Below, one piece after another: positions 1 to 7,034 of a stretch of DNA of 9,211 bases. The notes beneath the pieces were generated by a model. It made no database searches. It worked only from the letters and a program-made list of their open reading frames with translations, and was not told the DNA's origin. The position numbers and the translations under genes are program-made. Origin of the DNA: 66-474 sp035572335 (lineage in GTDB: Bacteria > Pseudomonadota > Gammaproteobacteria > Xanthomonadales > Rhodanobacteraceae); NCBI GenBank assembly GCA_035572335.1, contig DATNAW010000027.1, forward strand, positions 1-9,211. Reading direction: 5' to 3'. Positions within the stretch are counted from its first letter, which is position 1. The number at the start of each line of letters is the position of its first letter.

Positions 1-2049
1 GCCGCTGATCGCAAGGCTCGCGCTCATCTGGTCCATGCGCGGGCGCGCCAGCACGCGCGCGGCGCCGACGCGCAGGTCGGTGCTGGGCGTGAACTGGAAC
101 ACCAGGTTCGCGCTGGGCAGCCAGCGGGTGTACTTGGTGCCGCCGGAAACCGGCACCAGCGTGACGATCGAGGAACCCGTCGAGCTCGTGCCCGCGGCGA
201 CGCGCTGGCCCTGCGAGGATTCATTGGTGTGCGCGACCTGCACGCCGATGTTGCCGCGCACCGGCACGTTGCCGAGCGAGGTGTCGATGTTGAACTGCAC
301 GAAGGGCGTGGTGTCGAGTTCGCGCACCTTCCAGTTCGGCGGCACGCCGATCGACGACAGCGCGGTCGGGAACAGGTCGTAGGTGCCGTCGGCGAGGAAA
401 TCGAGCGGGTTGTAGACCACCTGCTGGGTGATGCCCATCCACGCCAGCGGGTTGCCGATCGAATAGGACGGGATCGCCGCGGTCGTCGCACCGTTCGGTA
501 GCACGATGAAATCCTGGTCGATGTTGTAGTTCTTGTTGCGGGTCGCGCGGTCGACGCCGAACTGCATGTTCGAGAACGGCCCGCTCGTGAATTCGTGTTC
601 CACGCTCAGGCGCAGGCGCGCAAGGTAATCGTTGGTGTGCGGCATGTTGATGAAGCCCGCCTGCACCACCGGCGGATTGTTGCCGCTGCCCCAACCCTGC
701 GGATCGGTGAGCACCAGCCCCTGCGTGTAATCCAGCGTGGGATCGACGGACAGCATGCCGCTGCCGGCTTCCTCGAAGGCATCCGTGTCGGTCGGGCCGG
801 TTTTGTTGTAGCCGAAGCCGGTGTAGCTCTCCAGCAGGACATCGCTGCGATCCGCGCGCGAATAGCTGGCGTCCATTTCCGCGGACCAGTCTTCGTTGAA
901 ACGCAGCTTGTTGTTCCAGCCGATGTTCCAGACCTTGGCGCGGGTCTTGTTGTAGTCGTTGCGCACCACCGGCGAGACGTTGCTGTACACGCCGCTCTGC
1001 ACGAAACCATCCTGCACGTTGCCGGGCTGGAGCACGACGCCCGCGCCGTAGAACAGCGGCAGTTCCGCGCCCTTGGCCTGCTGTGTTTCGCGGAAGTTGT
1101 CCCAGGTGAGGTCGAGCGTGCTGGTGAAGTTGTCGCTGGGCTTGTACTGCAGCGTCGTCAGCAGACCGGTGCGCTTCAACTGGTCCGAGATGCCGTAGTT
1201 CTTCGAACCGCCGACCACCAGGTCGCCATTCGCGTCATTGGCATAACCCCACGGCGCCTGGTGTTCGATCTGCGCGGGATTCGATTCGAGATCGACGCCC
1301 AGCGTCACACCGAAGGTATGGTCGGCGAACTGGTTGACGTACACGCCATTCAGCGAATAACCGTGGTCGCTGACACCCGGCCCGGGCGACAGCGTGGAAA
1401 GGCTGTCCCACACATAGTGCGCGTTGACCGCCGCCACCGGACCCGGCTGTTCCAGCGGACGGATCGTGCGCATGTCGACGGTGCCGGACAGGCCCTGCCC
1501 GATCAGGCTGGCGCTGGGCGACATGTACACGACGACGCTGTTGAACCAGCTCGACGGATACTGGTCGTATTGCACGTCGCGGTTGTTCGACGTGCTGACC
1601 TGCTCGCGCCCGTTCACCAGCGCGGTCGAGAAATCGGGACCGAGGCCGTGGATCGTGAGCACCTGCGGGCGCCCGCTGAGCGTCTGCACCGCAAGACCGG
1701 GCAAACGTCCGAGCGTGTCGGCGATGCTGGTGCCCGGCAGCTTGCCGATCTGTTCGGCGGAAACCGCTTCGACGATCTCATCGGAGCTGCGCTTGATCAC
1801 GGTGGCGTTCTGCAGGCTGCCCGCGTAACCGCGCACGTTGATGGTCTGCAACTGCTGCGGCTCCTTCTTTTTCTCGTTCTTCTTCTTGTCCGCCGCGTTC
1901 TGGTCGGTCGTCGGCGTCTGATCCTGCTGCGATTGATCTTGCGCACCCTTGGCCGGCGCGCTGGCGGCGAAAGCGACGTTGGCGCAGGTGGCAAGGCCGA
2001 TGCCTGCGGAGATCAAAGCCAGCGTCATCATGTTGCGTTTCAGTTGCAT
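1..2049 (-). CDS. TonB-dependent receptor, Xanthomonas/Caulobacter type (partial, C-terminus off the left edge)
   Basis: Outer-membrane active transporter driven by TonB-ExbBD. Reading the minus strand from the ATG at 2049 gives 683 residues without a stop to base 1. The start is supported by GGGGA (2058-2062) eight bases upstream. Residues 1-28 form a signal peptide ending AFA/AS. Residues 29-65 are a hydrophilic Q/D/K-rich linker, followed by a TonB-box-like LQTINVRG (67-74). The plug covers roughly 84-200, with IADTLGRLPGLAVQ, LTIHGLGPDFSTALVNGRE and a SPSASLIGQGLSGTVDMRT stretch, all typical of the TonB-Xanth-Caul family. The remainder is aromatic, alternating beta-barrel sequence, including RWLPSANLVFQFTP near the visible end. 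Members usually run to about 850-1000 residues, so a few hundred are probably outside the window. The gene diverges from the alpha-glucosidase and shares its control region, so an alpha-glucoside such as maltodextrin is the likely cargo. That is inferred from context, because receptor sequence alone does not give the ligand. Confidence 0.93.
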   Translation of the reverse strand, partial: MQLKRNMMTLALISAGIGLATCANVAFAASAPAKGAQDQSQQDQTPTTDQNAADKKKNEKKKEPQQLQTINVRGYAGSLQNATVIKRSSDEIVEAVSAEQIGKLPGTSIADTLGRLPGLAVQTLSGRPQVLTIHGLGPDFSTALVNGREQVSTSNNRDVQYDQYPSSWFNSVVVYMSPSASLIGQGLSGTVDMRTIRPLEQPGPVAAVNAHYVWDSLSTLSPGPGVSDHGYSLNGVYVNQFADHTFGVTLGVDLESNPAQIEHQAPWGYANDANGDLVVGGSKNYGISDQLKRTGLLTTLQYKPSDNFTSTLDLTWDNFRETQQAKGAELPLFYGAGVVLQPGNVQDGFVQSGVYSNVSPVVRNDYNKTRAKVWNIGWNNKLRFNEDWSAEMDASYSRADRSDVLLESYTGFGYNKTGPTDTDAFEEAGSGMLSVDPTLDYTQGLVLTDPQGWGSGNNPPVVQAGFINMPHTNDYLARLRLSVEHEFTSGPFSNMQFGVDRATRNKNYNIDQDFIVLPNGATTAAIPSYSIGNPLAWMGITQQVVYNPLDFLADGTYDLFPTALSSIGVPPNWKVRELDTTPFVQFNIDTSLGNVPVRGNIGVQVAHTNESSQGQRVAAGTSSTGSSIVTLVPVSGGTKYTRWLPSANLVFQFTPSTDLRVGAARVLARPRMDQMSASLAISG

Positions 2050-2170
2050 CGGTTTCGTCCCCAGTGGTGAACGTCGTTGTGCGTGTCGCGGCTATGCCGC
2101 GTGCAGTCCCGCGCTCGCGGCGCGGGTGTGATCGGGATGGTAGGCGTCCGGTTTCGCGGCGGGTGCAAGC

Positions 2171-2184
2171 CGCATACGTATTCA
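2171..2184 (-). promoter_or_regulatory. Putative LacI-family operator, receptor side
   Basis: Read on the minus strand this is TGAATACGTATGCG, centred on the perfect palindrome ATACGTAT (2174-2181). It lies about 128 bp upstream of the receptor ATG. The same 14 bases occur once more in the region, in opposite orientation, at 2292-2305. A central CpG step is typical of LacI-family operators, and a LacI-family gene lies in this locus. The palindrome would be complete as TGAATACGTATTCA, and both copies depart from it at the same two positions. This copy also sits inside a longer inverted repeat, GCCGCAT/ATGCGGC (2169-2175 and 2184-2190). Binding by the LacI protein is inferred. Confidence 0.6.
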
Positions 2185-2291
2185 TGCGGCGCGCGGTGCG
2201 CGTCTGTTGCAACGCAACACGGGGCACGCGCGCGATGTGCGCGGGCACAGAGCAGCAATGGATGCGGCGCATGACGCATCTGCAGCATCCG

Positions 2292-2305
2292 TGAATACGT
2301 ATGCG
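2292..2305 (+). promoter_or_regulatory. Putative LacI-family operator, alpha-glucosidase side
   Basis: TGAATACGTATGCG on the plus strand, with palindromic core ATACGTAT at 2295-2302, about 98 bp upstream of the alpha-glucosidase ATG. It matches the receptor-side site at all 14 positions in inverted orientation. The two centres are 121 bp apart. Each copy is oriented identically relative to the gene it faces, which suits coordinated repression of both transcription units by one regulator, possibly with DNA looping. Function is inferred from placement and symmetry. Confidence 0.6.
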
Positions 2306-2395
2306 CGCGCAGCGGGCCGAATCACACCAACCGGTAAGCTGGCCGACCTATCAGGCGCCGCGAATTGCCGCGCGCATCCAGGGACTCCTTCAAAA

Positions 2396-4015
2396 ATGTC
2401 TGACGCTCGTTGGTGGCGCGGCGCCGTCATCTACCAGATCTACCCGCGCAGCTTTCTCGACACCGACGGCGACGGCGTGGGTGACCTGCCCGGCATCATC
2501 GAGCGGCTCGACTACGTGGCATCGCTGGGCGTGGACGCGCTGTGGATCGCGCCGTTCTTCAAGTCGCCGATGGCCGATTTCGGCTATGACATCGCCGACT
2601 ACCGCGCGGTCGATCCGCTGTTCGGCAGTCTCGATGACTTCGACCGGCTGCTGGCGAAAGCGCACACACTCGGCCTGAAGGTGATGATCGACCAAGTCTT
2701 GAGCCACACGTCGGACGAACACGCGTGGTTCCGCGAAAGCCGGCAGGGCCGCAACAACCCGAAGGCCGACTGGTACGTGTGGGCCGAGCCGCGCGAGGAT
2801 GGCACCGCGCCGAACAACTGGCTGTCGATCTTCGGTGGTCCCGCCTGGCAATGGGAACCGCGCCGCCAGCAGTACTACCTGCACAACTTCCTTACCGAAC
2901 AACCGGACCTCAACTTCCACAATCCCGAAGTGCGCGCGGCGATGCTGGACAACCTGCGCTTCTGGCTGGAACGCGGCGTGGACGGCTTCCGCCTGGATTC
3001 CATCAACTTCTGCTTCCACGACCGGCAATTGCGCGACAATCCGCCCAAGCCGAAAGACCGGCGCACGGGACGCGGTTTCAGCGCCGACAACCCGTACGCG
3101 TACCAGTACCACTACTTCAACAACACGCAGCCCGAGAACCTTGCCTTCCTGGGTGAACTGCGCGCGCTGCTCGACCGTTATCCCGGCGCGACCACGCTGG
3201 GCGAAATCGCGTCGGAAGATTCGCTGGCGACGATGGCCGAGTACACCGCAGGCCATCGGCTGCACATGGGTTACAGCTTCGAACTGCTCACCGACGATTT
3301 CAGCGCTGCGTACATCCGGGACACGGTGCGCGCGCAGGAAGCGAAGATGATCGAAGGCTGGCCGTGCTGGGCCATTTCCAACCATGACGTCGAGCGCGTG
3401 CTGTCGCGCTGGGGCAACGGCCACGCCTCTGCGTCGCTCGCGAACCTGCTGACCGCGATGGTCTGCTCGCTGCGCGGTTCGGTGTGCGTGTACCAGGGCG
3501 AGGAGCTGGGACTGACCGAAGCCGAGGTGCCGTTCGAGGCGTTGCAGGATCCCTACGGCATCGCGTTCTGGCCGCAGTTCAAGGGACGCGACGGCTGCCG
3601 CACGCCGATGCCGTGGACCGCGGATGCGCATGGCGGTTTCACCGCCGGCGCGCCATGGCTGCCGGTGCCGAAGGAACACCTCGCGCTGGCGGTGTCGCGA
3701 CAGGAAACCGACGCGGCTTCGACGCTCAAGGGCTTCCGCGCCTTCATGCACTGGCGGCGCGAACATCCGGCGTTGCGCGCGGGGACGATCCGCTTCCTGG
3801 ACACGCCCGAGCCGATCCTGGCCTTTACCCGCGAAGCGCCCGGCGAAACGCTGCTGGTCGCGTTCAACCTCTCCAACGCCTCCGCGGATTTTTCGGTGCC
3901 CGCCTTGCGCGGCGCCAAGCCGCTGCACGGCCATGGCCTGCACGAAGGCACACTTGAGGACGAACACGTGCACCTGCCCGGCCATGGCGCGATTTTCGCC
4001 TTGCTGGCGGCCTGA
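2396..4015 (+). CDS. Alpha-glucosidase, glycoside hydrolase family 13 (XgtA-like)
   Basis: Hydrolyses terminal alpha-glucosidic bonds of maltose and related sugars to release glucose. It is 539 residues with no signal peptide, so cytoplasmic. The open frame continues upstream to 2207, but the ATG at 2396 is chosen because MSDARWWRGAVIYQIYPRSF is the family's normal N-terminus, with AGGGA at 2380-2384. Visible landmarks are the DTDGDGVGD metal-binding-type loop (22-30), DQVLSHTS (region I), the nucleophile Asp201 in GFRLDSIN, the acid/base Glu270 in LGEIASED, and Asp331 in SNHDVER. Asp201 and Glu270 fall at the numbers I recall for Xanthomonas XgtA. The (beta/alpha)8 barrel is followed by a C-terminal beta domain (LLVAFNLSN). 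The DQVLSHTS form and close similarity to XgtA suggest subfamily 23, whose members act on short alpha-glucosides and often transglucosylate. The related amylosucrase and oligo-1,6-glucosidase are less likely. It is the first gene of a cluster with lacI-type regulator and glk. Confidence 0.93.
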   Translation: MSDARWWRGAVIYQIYPRSFLDTDGDGVGDLPGIIERLDYVASLGVDALWIAPFFKSPMADFGYDIADYRAVDPLFGSLDDFDRLLAKAHTLGLKVMIDQVLSHTSDEHAWFRESRQGRNNPKADWYVWAEPREDGTAPNNWLSIFGGPAWQWEPRRQQYYLHNFLTEQPDLNFHNPEVRAAMLDNLRFWLERGVDGFRLDSINFCFHDRQLRDNPPKPKDRRTGRGFSADNPYAYQYHYFNNTQPENLAFLGELRALLDRYPGATTLGEIASEDSLATMAEYTAGHRLHMGYSFELLTDDFSAAYIRDTVRAQEAKMIEGWPCWAISNHDVERVLSRWGNGHASASLANLLTAMVCSLRGSVCVYQGEELGLTEAEVPFEALQDPYGIAFWPQFKGRDGCRTPMPWTADAHGGFTAGAPWLPVPKEHLALAVSRQETDAASTLKGFRAFMHWRREHPALRAGTIRFLDTPEPILAFTREAPGETLLVAFNLSNASADFSVPALRGAKPLHGHGLHEGTLEDEHVHLPGHGAIFALLAA

Positions 4016-4027
4016 TCCGGCCGGATC
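4014..4027. repeat. 14-bp perfect palindrome at the alpha-glucosidase stop codon
   Basis: GATCCGGCCGGATC overlaps the last two bases of the TGA stop and opens the 100-bp gap before the regulator gene. It is fully self-complementary and could be a short hairpin or a protein site. No T-run follows, so it is not a standard intrinsic terminator. Its function is unknown. Confidence 0.4.
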
Positions 4028-4115
4028 GAGGCCGTCCGCCCGGCAGCATCACGCGAGTTTGGATAGCATCATCACCTTCGACTGCCCGATCGCAGGGTCC
4101 GAAGGCCGCCGCCGC

Positions 4116-5180
4116 GTGCAAAGCAAGAAGCGCATCACGTCGTTCGATATCGCCGAAAAGGCCGGGGTTTCCCAGGCCACGGTGTCGCGCGCGTTGCGCG
4201 GCGACCCGTCGGTGAGCGACGAAACCCGCCGGCGCGTGGAAGCCGCCGCGGCGGCGCTCAATTACACGGTCGACAAGAATGCATCGAACCTGCGCGGCGG
4301 CCTCACCGGCACGCTGGCGTTGCTGTTCTTCGAAGACCCGACGCCCGACGACTCGCACATCAACCCGTTCTTCCTGTCGATGCTCGGCTCGATCACCCGC
4401 GCCTGCGCGCGGCACGGCTACGACCTGCTGATTTCCTTCCAGGAACTCTCGCGCGACTGGCACGCCGACTTCGCGGAGAGCAAGAAGGCCGACGGCATCA
4501 TCCTGCTCGGCTACGGCGATTACCTGACCCACACCAGCCGGCTGGAAAGGCTGCGCGCGCGCGGCACCCGCATCGTCAGCTGGGGCGCCGTCATGCCCGA
4601 CCAGCCGTGCGTCACCATCGGCTGCGACAATTTCAGTGGCGGCCGCAGCATCACCGGACACCTGCTCGACCAGGGCTGCCGGCGCATCGCCTTCCTCGGC
4701 GATGCTTCGCGCCACTTCCCGGAATTCCAGGAACGCTATCGCGGGCATCTGCAGGCGCTGCGCGCGCGCGGCGTCGTGCCCGACGACGCGCTGCAGGTGG
4801 ATGCGGAAAGTTCGCAGCAGGAAGGACGCCGCGCGACGGAAACCCTGCTGGCTCGCGGCGAACCGTTCGACGCGATCTTCGCCGCCAGCGATTTGATCGC
4901 AATCGGCGCGATCGGCGCGCTGTCCGCGCAGGGCATCGGCGTTCCATTCGAAGTCGCCGTGGCCGGCTTCGACGACATTCCCATGGCCAGTTTCGTCAAC
5001 CCGCCGCTCACCACCGTGCAGCAGGACACGCAACGCGCCGGCGAAATGCTGGTGGACAGTCTGCTGCGCCTGATCCACAACGAAACCGTGGAAAGCCGGA
5101 TGCTGCCAATGAAATTGATGGTGCGGCGATCCAGCCTGTGGCAGGACCTGTCGCACCCCGAAACCGCGAACAAGGATTGA
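4116..5180 (+). CDS. LacI-family transcriptional regulator of the alpha-glucoside locus
   Basis: DNA-binding sugar-responsive regulator, 354 residues, cytoplasmic. The GTG at 4116 is chosen because it places QSKKRITSFDIAEKAGVSQA at the N-terminus exactly as in LacI proteins, with GAAGG at 4101-4105. An upstream in-frame TTG at 4059 would add 19 unlikely residues. The helix-turn-helix covers residues 9-28. Aligned to E. coli LacI, Gln20, Ala21 and Arg25 occupy the specificity positions held by Tyr17, Gln18 and Arg22. The hinge KNASNLR (54-60) puts Leu59 where LacI inserts a leucine into the central CpG of its operator. A periplasmic-binding-protein-like effector domain follows, with LALLFFEDPTPDDSHINPFF, ADGIILLGYGDY, AASDLIAIGAIGAL and VAGFDDIPMASFVNPPLTTV. 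There is no C-terminal tetramerisation helix, so a dimer is expected. It ends six bases before glk. Likely targets are the two ATACGTAT sites; the inducer, probably a maltose-type sugar, is inferred. Confidence 0.92.
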   Translation: MQSKKRITSFDIAEKAGVSQATVSRALRGDPSVSDETRRRVEAAAAALNYTVDKNASNLRGGLTGTLALLFFEDPTPDDSHINPFFLSMLGSITRACARHGYDLLISFQELSRDWHADFAESKKADGIILLGYGDYLTHTSRLERLRARGTRIVSWGAVMPDQPCVTIGCDNFSGGRSITGHLLDQGCRRIAFLGDASRHFPEFQERYRGHLQALRARGVVPDDALQVDAESSQQEGRRATETLLARGEPFDAIFAASDLIAIGAIGALSAQGIGVPFEVAVAGFDDIPMASFVNPPLTTVQQDTQRAGEMLVDSLLRLIHNETVESRMLPMKLMVRRSSLWQDLSHPETANKD

Positions 5181-5186
5181 TGGACG

Positions 5187-6161
5187 ATGCAGAAGCTTGC
5201 ACTGATCGGCGACATCGGCGGCACCAACGCGCGTTTCGCGCTGACCGACCTCACGGCCGCTGCACCGCAGATCCTCGAAGAACAAACCTTCACCGACGCC
5301 GGCTTCCACAGCCTGCGCGACGCCGCAAAGCACTACCTTGGCGCGACGAAAGCGGAACCGGCGCGCGCCGCGCTGGCGGTCGCCTCGCCCATCGAAGGCG
5401 ACGACATCACGCTGACCAATCGCGACTGGTCGTTCAACCGCGAGCAGTTGCAGCAGGCGCTGGAACTGGAGCACCTGCAACTCATCAATGATTTCGCGGC
5501 GATTGCGTGGGCGGCGCCGCATCTTGCCGCGACCGACCGCATCGCGATCCACGGCACGCTGGCCACGCCGCCCGAAGGTCCGGTCACGTTGATCGGCGCG
5601 GGCACCGGACTCGGCGTGGCCTTGCTGACCGGCTCCGCCGAACGGGGCTGGCACGTGGTGCCCACTGAAGGCGGCCATGCGAGCTTCGCGCCCATCGACG
5701 ACGAGGAACGCGAGATCGCCGCATGGCTGCGCCTCCGCCACGGCCGTGTTTCGACCGAACGCCTGCTGAGCGGCCACGGCTTGTCGAACCTCGACGCCTG
5801 CCTGCGCGGCGTGGCACCCGTCGAGGCACCGGCGCCACAACCGGGATCACGGCGTTCCAAGGATGTCGTCGATGCGGCGTTGGCGGGCGAAGCCGCCGCG
5901 GTGCACGCGCTGCGGCGCTTCTGCCGCATCTACGGCGCGGTCGCCGGCGACGCCGCGCTGTTGCACGGCGCCAATACCGTGATGATCGCGGGCGGCGTGG
6001 TACTGCACTTCCTCGATTTCTTCCGCGCCAGCGAATTCATGGACGCCTTCACCGCCAAGGGCCGCCACGCCAACTACATGCGCCGCATGGCGGTGCAGGT
6101 GATCACGCATCCGAATCCGGGACTGCTGGGCGCGGCGGTGGCGGTGCGGGCGGCGTCCTGA
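5187..6161 (+). CDS. glk: Glucokinase
   Basis: Phosphorylates glucose with ATP to glucose-6-phosphate. It is 324 residues, close to the 321 of E. coli Glk, and belongs to the E. coli-type glucokinase family rather than the ROK family. Visible motifs are the phosphate-binding GDIGGTNARFAL (8-19), LINDFAAIAWA with Asn101 and catalytic Asp102, the nucleotide-binding GAGTGLGVALL (137-147), PTEGGHASFAP with Glu161 and His164, ERLLSGHGL with Glu191, and the C-terminal HPNPGLLGAA. These residues match E. coli N99, D100, E157, H160 and E187. The ATG at 5187 follows AAGGA (5172-5176), which lies inside the end of the regulator gene; the six-base gap indicates cotranscription. Another ATG at 5180 is out of frame. 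In this locus it would trap glucose released by the alpha-glucosidase, and it may also serve general metabolism. Confidence 0.95.
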   Translation: MQKLALIGDIGGTNARFALTDLTAAAPQILEEQTFTDAGFHSLRDAAKHYLGATKAEPARAALAVASPIEGDDITLTNRDWSFNREQLQQALELEHLQLINDFAAIAWAAPHLAATDRIAIHGTLATPPEGPVTLIGAGTGLGVALLTGSAERGWHVVPTEGGHASFAPIDDEEREIAAWLRLRHGRVSTERLLSGHGLSNLDACLRGVAPVEAPAPQPGSRRSKDVVDAALAGEAAAVHALRRFCRIYGAVAGDAALLHGANTVMIAGGVVLHFLDFFRASEFMDAFTAKGRHANYMRRMAVQVITHPNPGLLGAAVAVRAAS

Positions 6162-6277
6162 CATCCCGCGCAGCGGCACGTTCGCTGAACCTGTGCCGTG
6201 GCGGAACGTCGCCGAGGCCGTGCCATGCATCCATGATGGAGACGGCACCCGCGTGTTGAAGGACCAACGTCGCGATC

Positions 6278-6697
6278 ATGCATCCCGCGGAACTCATCGC
6301 CTTCGCCAGTTTCGGCGCCGCGATCCTGATCGTCGCGTGGCTGCCGTTGTGGCTGGAGCGCTTGCCGCTGACGTTGCCGATGCTGGCAGTCGGCGCCGGC
6401 TGGATTGCGTTCCTGTTGCTGGTCGTGCGACCCGCCGCCGCGCGGCTCGGCTTCGCCGGGTCGGTGCACCCGATGCCGGTTCGGCTTGCCGTTGGCTATT
6501 TCGGAATCCGCGGACTCGGATCGCTCTACTACACCAGCCGCGCAATGGGCACCGACCCGCACCATGATCAATACGGATTGTGGCCGGTGACCGCACTGAC
6601 GGTGCTGTTCTCGATCGTGCTGTACGGCGTTGCCGCGCGGCCGGCGTTGCGGTTGCTGGATCGGGCGATGGGGCGGGACAAGCCGGCAAGACGTTGA
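6278..6697 (+). CDS. Internally deleted CPA1-type cation/proton antiporter remnant (small membrane protein)
   Basis: 139-residue hydrophobic ORF. Residues 1-45 (ending LPLTLPMLAVGAGWIAF) resemble the first two membrane segments of a monovalent cation/proton antiporter. Residues from about 46 on resemble the final segments: LLLVVRPAAARL, then the characteristic GYFGIRGLGSLYYTSRA and a last helix ALTVLFSIVLYGVAARPALRLLDR. Family members are usually about 400 residues or more, so some 250-300 central residues, including the ion-binding helices, appear absent. The join falls near 6400-6440 and is in frame. The best ribosome-binding candidate is AAGGA at 6259-6263, 14 bases upstream, which is weak. 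Antiport activity is very unlikely. It could be a decaying remnant or a retained small protein. The assignment rests on remembered family motifs rather than an alignment. Confidence 0.6.
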   Translation: MHPAELIAFASFGAAILIVAWLPLWLERLPLTLPMLAVGAGWIAFLLLVVRPAAARLGFAGSVHPMPVRLAVGYFGIRGLGSLYYTSRAMGTDPHHDQYGLWPVTALTVLFSIVLYGVAARPALRLLDRAMGRDKPARR

Positions 6698-6736
6698 GCG
6701 CGGCTGCAACGTCGACGCGAGCCGGGCTCAGTTCAC

Positions 6737-7033
6737 TCAGAGCCTCACGTATCCCCGTTCGCGCTGCGCACGAAGTGCCAGCACAAATACGGTATCCACC
6801 ACGGCCACATATTGATAGAGGGCAATATATCCGCGAGAACCGCGACCAATCACCAGTTCGCACATCTTCTCGCCAGCAGGCCGACCGATCATGGGATTGC
6901 ATCGGAGCACATCGATGGCGTCGATGATGCCACGCACCCGGATTTCGATCTCCATGACCTCGTGGCGCAACAAGTGGTCGGCAATCCGGTCCATGTCATC
7001 AGCGAATTCCGGTGCCAGTTCGATGCGTGCCAC
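6737..7033 (-). CDS. RelE/ParE-family toxin of a type II toxin-antitoxin pair
   Basis: 98-residue predicted growth-inhibiting toxin. The family includes mRNA interferases (RelE) and gyrase poisons (ParE), and the sequence does not settle which applies. The fold signature is visible: RIELAPEFADDMDRIADHLL (an N-terminal strand then a helical hairpin), IIDAIDVLRCNPMIGRP, CELVIGRGSRGYIALYQY, and a closing VFVLALRAQRERGY. The frame is open to 7255, but the true start is taken as the GTG at 7033, one base after the antitoxin TAA (7035-7037), giving the usual N-terminus and tight translational coupling. The overlapping ATG at 7035 belongs to another frame. It lies downstream of its antitoxin in one operon and is convergent with the membrane ORF, 39 bp away. 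Confidence 0.85.
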   Translation of the reverse strand: MARIELAPEFADDMDRIADHLLRHEVMEIEIRVRGIIDAIDVLRCNPMIGRPAGEKMCELVIGRGSRGYIALYQYVAVVDTVFVLALRAQRERGYVRL

Positions 7034-7034
7034 A

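Larger units (their letters stand above)
2050..2395. promoter_or_regulatory. Divergent control region between receptor and alpha-glucosidase genes
   Basis: This 346-bp gap has no convincing gene. An open frame extends the alpha-glucosidase upstream to 2207, but its translation looks like noise. The region must contain the promoters of both divergent genes. It is rich in inverted repeats: two ATACGTAT-centred sites (listed separately), TGTTGC-AAC-GCAACA (2205-2219), GATGCG/CGCATC (2261-2266 and 2275-2280), and CCCGCG/CGCGGG (2108-2113 and 2121-2126). The last would lie in the receptor mRNA leader and has no T-run. I found no -35/-10 pair with good sequence and 16-18 bp spacing in either direction, so I do not place promoters. 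Confidence 0.75.

Noticed and set aside
595..2070. 491-residue open frame on the plus strand opposite the receptor gene
   Set aside because: It is exactly antisense to a well-supported TonB-dependent receptor. Its translation has no recognisable domain and is biased towards R, V, A, H and G, as expected of a mirror frame in high-GC DNA.
2108..2126. CCCGCG/CGCGGG hairpin in the receptor mRNA leader as an attenuator or riboswitch
   Set aside because: It is short and entirely GC, with no T-run and no alternative pairing that I could identify. GC-rich leaders produce such hairpins by chance.
2137..2168. Possible receptor promoter TTGCAC (minus strand, 2163-2168) with TACCAT (2137-2142)
   Set aside because: The spacer would be 20 bp, outside the normal 16-18 range, and the -10 match is only partial.
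2207..2395. 63-codon upstream extension of the alpha-glucosidase frame
   Set aside because: The extension runs through the operator-like sites, has no signal peptide or domain, and the family's normal N-terminus starts at the ATG at 2396.
2390..3985. 531-residue minus-strand open frame opposite the alpha-glucosidase
   Set aside because: An antisense shadow of a gene whose catalytic residues are all intact.
3864..5840. 658-residue minus-strand open frame covering the regulator and glucokinase genes
   Set aside because: It lies opposite two genes with clear catalytic and DNA-binding motifs, and its composition is low-complexity R/A/Q/V/G with no family signature.
6178..6209. ACGTTC/GAACGT inverted repeat after glk as a transcription terminator
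   Set aside because: The 6-base arms have a 20-base loop and no T-run, which is too weak to call.
6719..6729. GAGCCGGGCTC between the convergent membrane ORF and toxin gene as a bidirectional terminator
   Set aside because: The stem is only 4-5 bp with no T-tract on either side.
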